From contig CAJMJM010000073.1 in the NCBI GenBank assembly GCA_905213725.1, forward strand, positions 1 through 9,454: a DNA stretch of 9,454 nucleotides. Direction: 5' to 3'. The position numbers and the translations under genes were made by a program. Below, one piece after another: positions 7,632-9,454 of this stretch. A model generated the notes under the pieces. The model worked only from the letters and a program-made list of their open reading frames with translations, was not told the DNA's origin and made no database searches. The stretch's first letter is position 1. Each line of letters begins with the position of its first letter. This stretch comes from Collinsella aerofaciens (GTDB lineage: Bacteria; Actinomycetota; Coriobacteriia; Coriobacteriales; Coriobacteriaceae).

Positions 7632-8193
7632 GCGCAAGCGGATCGTTGCCCTCCTTGTCGGCGTCCTCCTTTTGGCCGGCGTCGTCGGCACCTTTGCGTG
7701 GCTTTCGGTTACGGGCGTGCTGGTCAACGAGTTTGGCTTTGGCTCGGTGGCGCCTTCGGTGGACGAGACGCTCAAGGACAACGTGAAAAGGGATGTCTCG
7801 GTAAAAAACACGGGCTCGGCTCCGGCATACCTGCGTGTCGCGGTGGATATCTACTGGCAGGATAAGGATGGCGCGCGCCTGTGGGATGAGCCGGTTGCCG
7901 GCACCGACTACACCATTGAGTGGGGCGATAAAGGCGATGCCTCCGCCACTAACAGACCTTCGTCTTGGGTTCTTGCGAGCGACGGGTTCTACTACTGGAC
8001 GTCTTCTGTTAAGCCGCTCGACAAGACGGGCGTGCTCATCAAGAGCGTGTCCGAGAAGAAGGCAGATGGTAAAAACCTAGTCGTCGACATTTCGACCCAG
8101 GCGATTCAGTCCACGCCCGACGATGCGGTCACCGAGGCATGGAACTGTACGGTCAAAGATGGCGTGCTGGTGCCGCCGCACGGAGGTGCGTAA
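7624..8193 (+). CDS. SipW-class secreted protein (TasA/camelysin-like), third subunit
   Basis: Secreted protein of 189 residues with a short basic start (M-T-K-R-K-R), a hydrophobic core (7-21) and G-T-F-A|W-L-S, cleavage predicted after Ala25, then V-N-E-F-G-F-G-S-V. The mature region has D-V-S-V-K-N-T-G-S-A-P-A-Y-L-R-V, W-V-L-A-S-D-G-F-Y-Y-W, a P-L-D-K-T-G-V-L turn and late V-D-I-S-T-Q-A-I-Q. It follows the protein at 1500-2159 strand by strand, so the two are probably paralogues. The ATG at 7624 is chosen because GGGGAGG (7611-7617) lies 6 bases upstream and the start overlaps the giant gene's stop by 8 bases, a sign of translational coupling; the longer frame from 7564 lacks this. Its place next to the giant protein suggests a partner or minor subunit, which is inference. 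Confidence 0.83.
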   Translation: MTKRKRIVALLVGVLLLAGVVGTFAWLSVTGVLVNEFGFGSVAPSVDETLKDNVKRDVSVKNTGSAPAYLRVAVDIYWQDKDGARLWDEPVAGTDYTIEWGDKGDASATNRPSSWVLASDGFYYWTSSVKPLDKTGVLIKSVSEKKADGKNLVVDISTQAIQSTPDDAVTEAWNCTVKDGVLVPPHGGA

Positions 8194-8195
8194 GT

Positions 8196-8894
8196 ATGGC
8201 GTTCCCGATTCGCAAAGGCGTTGCGCGCTCCTTGCGTTGCATGGTCGCGGCCATTCTCTGCGTGGTCGCGCTCGCCGTTCCCGCCCGCGCGTTTGCCGAT
8301 GCTCCCGCGATTGCCTATGACGGAAATGCGCGCCAGCTGACGGTAACGGGGGCGACGGGCTCCTCGGGGGAGCCCGATCTGTTTCCCGCCTTTAAAGATC
8401 TAATGCCCGGCGATGCGCGCGAGCAGCAGATCGAGGTTCGTGCCACGGGCGTAAAATCCCAGGTACGCGTGTTTGTGCGGGCCGTTGTCAATCACGAGAC
8501 GGCACACCTGCTGTCGCCCATTACCTTAACGGCGTCGGCTGGCGATGCGTCTGACGGTTGGCTCCAGACGGGAACGCCGGGCAGCGTGTTCGCCTATCCC
8601 ACGCAGGTCGCCACGTTCACGAGCGATGGCAGCACGGTGCTCAATCTGCAGCTGAGTGTCCCGACGTCGGTGGGTAACGAGCTTGCCGACGCAAGCAAGA
8701 CCGTCCGCTGGGAGATCACCGCCGAGGACGATGGCGAAACAATTCCTGCGCAGCCCGCTGGCTCCAAAAAGCCCAGCCTGTTTGGCCTGGCTGCGACGGG
8801 CGACAACTCGCTCGCTCTGCTTTTGACGCTGCTAACGCTAGCGATTATCGCTTTCATGGCTGCGCTGATCTTGTCCCGAAGGAATAAACGCTAG
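8196..8894 (+). CDS. Wall-anchored surface protein with LAATG sorting signal
   Basis: Surface protein of 232 residues. The Sec signal (1-34) ends A-R-A-F-A|D-A and is not of the SipW class. The mature domain contains D-L-F-P-A-F-K-D-L-M-P-G-D followed by an alternating Q-I-E-V strand. This M-P-G-D-x-x-x-Q-x-I-x-V pattern is seen in sortase-anchored proteins encoded near SipW genes and resembles the strand at the start of camelysin-like domains. The C-terminus is a cell-wall sorting signal: L-A-A-T-G (198-202), a hydrophobic stretch (about 206-225) and a basic S-R-R-N-K-R tail. LAXTG is the motif read by class E sortases of Actinomycetota; no sortase is in the window. The ATG at 8196 has GGAGG (8182-8186) 9 bases upstream and follows the previous stop by 2 bases. 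It is the last gene of the cluster and its only clear anchor, so a base or housekeeper of the surface structure is the simplest reading. Confidence 0.85.
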   Translation: MAFPIRKGVARSLRCMVAAILCVVALAVPARAFADAPAIAYDGNARQLTVTGATGSSGEPDLFPAFKDLMPGDAREQQIEVRATGVKSQVRVFVRAVVNHETAHLLSPITLTASAGDASDGWLQTGTPGSVFAYPTQVATFTSDGSTVLNLQLSVPTSVGNELADASKTVRWEITAEDDGETIPAQPAGSKKPSLFGLAATGDNSLALLLTLLTLAIIAFMAALILSRRNKR

Positions 8895-8895
8895 G

Positions 8896-9067
8896 TCCAT
8901 CTTCAAAATGTTTCGCCCGCCCGGCGGCGGAATATTAGGTTTCCTGCTCTACAGTCCTGCTCGCACGGAGAGCACATTGGATCCATCTTCTAAACGCAAC
9001 GCCCCCCGGGCGGCGGGCACGAAGTTCCCTGCTCTACAGTCCTGCGCAAGACGAAGGCCACATTAAG
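8896..9067. repeat. Diverged 86-bp tandem duplication after the operon
   Basis: Two head-to-tail units start with TCCATCTTC (8896 and 8982), have a GC-rich CCCGG/GGCGG block in the middle, and share an identical 18-mer CCTGCTCTACAGTCCTGC (8943-8960 and 9028-9045), then end with a CACATT block. By eye the units are roughly 70% identical. In unit 1 TGCTCT (8945-8950) can pair with AGAGCA (8969-8974). The second unit runs into the terminator hairpin. No coding frame spans it. Function unknown. Confidence 0.65.
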
Positions 9068-9081
9068 TGGCCTTCTTTGCG
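9045..9081 (+). terminator. Probable rho-independent terminator of the surface operon
   Basis: The perfect 9-bp stem GAAGGCCAC (9053-9061) / GTGGCCTTC (9067-9075) has an ATTAA loop. An outer stem CGCAAG (9045-9050) / TTTGCG (9076-9081) extends it past a 2-base AC bulge. The T-run is short (TTT). It is the strongest hairpin downstream of the last gene, 150 bases after its stop. Confidence 0.65.
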
Positions 9082-9329
9082 TGCGGAACTCGCGATGAAC
9101 TTCGTGCCCCGCCGTCCGGGAGGACGCCTCTTTATTGATGGGAGGCCTGATAGGTCGATGGTTCCGTGCCCGGATGCGTCCAAAGTGGGACGGGCTTTCC
9201 GGATGGGCAGGCTTTCGAAAAATGCGTCCCGGAATTTGCCTTTGGAATGGGATGCAGTTTCCCGATGAGATGGCGTGAATTTTTGTGGTGTAAGAGGGAG
9301 GGCCGCGTCAGCGCCCCCTGCGCCTAAGG
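9082..9329. other. Intergenic region with diverged repeats, no supported gene
   Basis: An open frame of 63 codons (9077-9268) starts inside the terminator, has no ribosome site and gives no recognisable protein, so I do not call a gene. The stretch 9172-9267 carries related pieces: GGATGCGTCC and AAATGCGTCCC, and GGGACGGGCTTTCCGGATG and GGGATGCAGTTTCCCGATG. CGTCCC (9225-9230) can pair with GGGACG (9187-9192) or, within TGCGTCCC, with GGGATGCA (9249-9256). Confidence 0.5.
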
Positions 9330-9454
9330 CTATTCCGCCACGCCGTGGCGGTCAAGGACCTCCCTTATGACCTCGTGCGCGGCCAGCCTGACCGCCTCAA
9401 GCCTCTCGCCCTCGAGCGGTTCCGGGGCCGGGGCCGGGGCGGACGCGCGGGCGG
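9272..9454 (-). mobile_element. Possible insertion-sequence end, cut by the window edge
   Basis: On the plus strand GGCGTGAATTTTTGTGG and the following TGTAAGAGGGAGGGCC (9272-9304) resemble the terminal repeats of IS256-family elements, which carry an AATTxTGTGTAAAA-type core followed by a purine run and GGCC. A gene on the minus strand stops just inside this end (9330), the usual geometry for a transposase. The other end and any target duplication are outside the window. Resemblance judged from memory only. Confidence 0.28.
9330..9454 (-). CDS. C-terminal fragment of an unidentified protein, 5' end outside the window
   Basis: Reading leftwards from 9452, 40 codons are open to a TAG at 9332-9330. 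The fragment has an Ala-Pro linker (A-P-A-P-A-P-E-P) followed by a charged amphipathic helix, L-E-A-V-R-L-A-A-H-E-V-I-R-E-V-L-D-R-H-G-V-A-E, and is extremely GC-rich at third positions, as expected for real coding sequence in such a genome. The linker is encoded by a GGGGCC tandem repeat (9424-9439, plus strand). I do not recognise the family. A transposase tail is possible given the IS-like sequence at 9272-9304, but there is no catalytic motif in view. The other two minus-strand frames stop within this stretch. Confidence 0.5.
   Translation of the reverse strand, partial: ARASAPAPAPEPLEGERLEAVRLAAHEVIREVLDRHGVAE

Noticed and set aside
6825..7811. Long open frame of 328 codons on the minus strand
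   Set aside because: It lies antisense to the giant gene and the third subunit, is Arg/His-rich with no recognisable domain, and is what GC-rich codon bias leaves open on the opposite strand.
8896..9067. CRISPR array
   Set aside because: Only two units, diverged along most of their length, with an 18-base identical core and no regular spacer pattern or cas genes.
9077..9268. 63-codon open frame after the operon
   Set aside because: It begins in the terminator, has no ribosome site, runs through intergenic repeats and gives no recognisable protein.
8895..9329. tRNA gene or other standard RNA gene
   Set aside because: I found no T-loop-like GGTTCGAATCC block or cloverleaf pairing; the hairpins present are explained by the terminator and repeats.

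Overview
The window looks like an accessory surface-structure locus from a moderately high-GC Gram-positive, most likely a gut Coriobacteriia member such as Collinsella. This assignment is inferred from GC-rich codon use, an LAXTG-type sorting signal (a motif typical of actinobacterial class E sortases), the SipW-type export genes and the style of the intergenic repeats. No rRNA or housekeeping gene is present to confirm it.

Layout. Positions 1-100 are AT-richer, with no promoter I can defend; the reading frame of the first gene stays open to the left edge. Six genes then run on the plus strand from 101 to 8894. They are: a SipW/ER-type signal peptidase (101-658); a TasA/camelysin-like secreted subunit (730-1419); a second SipW-class subunit (1500-2159); an 1822-residue Sec-exported protein with a beta-helix-like region and about eight InlB-B-like repeat modules (2163-7631); a third SipW-class subunit (7624-8193); and a Sec-exported protein ending in an LAATG wall-sorting signal (8196-8894). 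The last four genes are packed with a 3-nt gap, an 8-nt overlap and a 2-nt gap. The first subunit gene is set apart by strong RNA hairpins on both sides (676-699 and 1432-1482).

Downstream there is no convincing complete gene. The region holds a diverged 86-bp tandem duplication (8896-9067) leading into the likely operon terminator (9045-9081), then a second intergenic repeat with competing stems (9172-9267). At the right edge lies the C-terminal 40 codons of a minus-strand gene (9330-9454), possibly the end of an insertion sequence.

How the parts could work together (inference): the peptidase matures three subunits that all carry the same cleavage motif, G-T-x-A then W or F. These could polymerise like TasA or form a surface layer. 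The LAATG protein is the only one with a recognisable wall anchor and could root the structure. The giant repeat protein, which lacks an anchor of its own, could be the adhesive tip or stalk. No sortase or regulator lies in the window.
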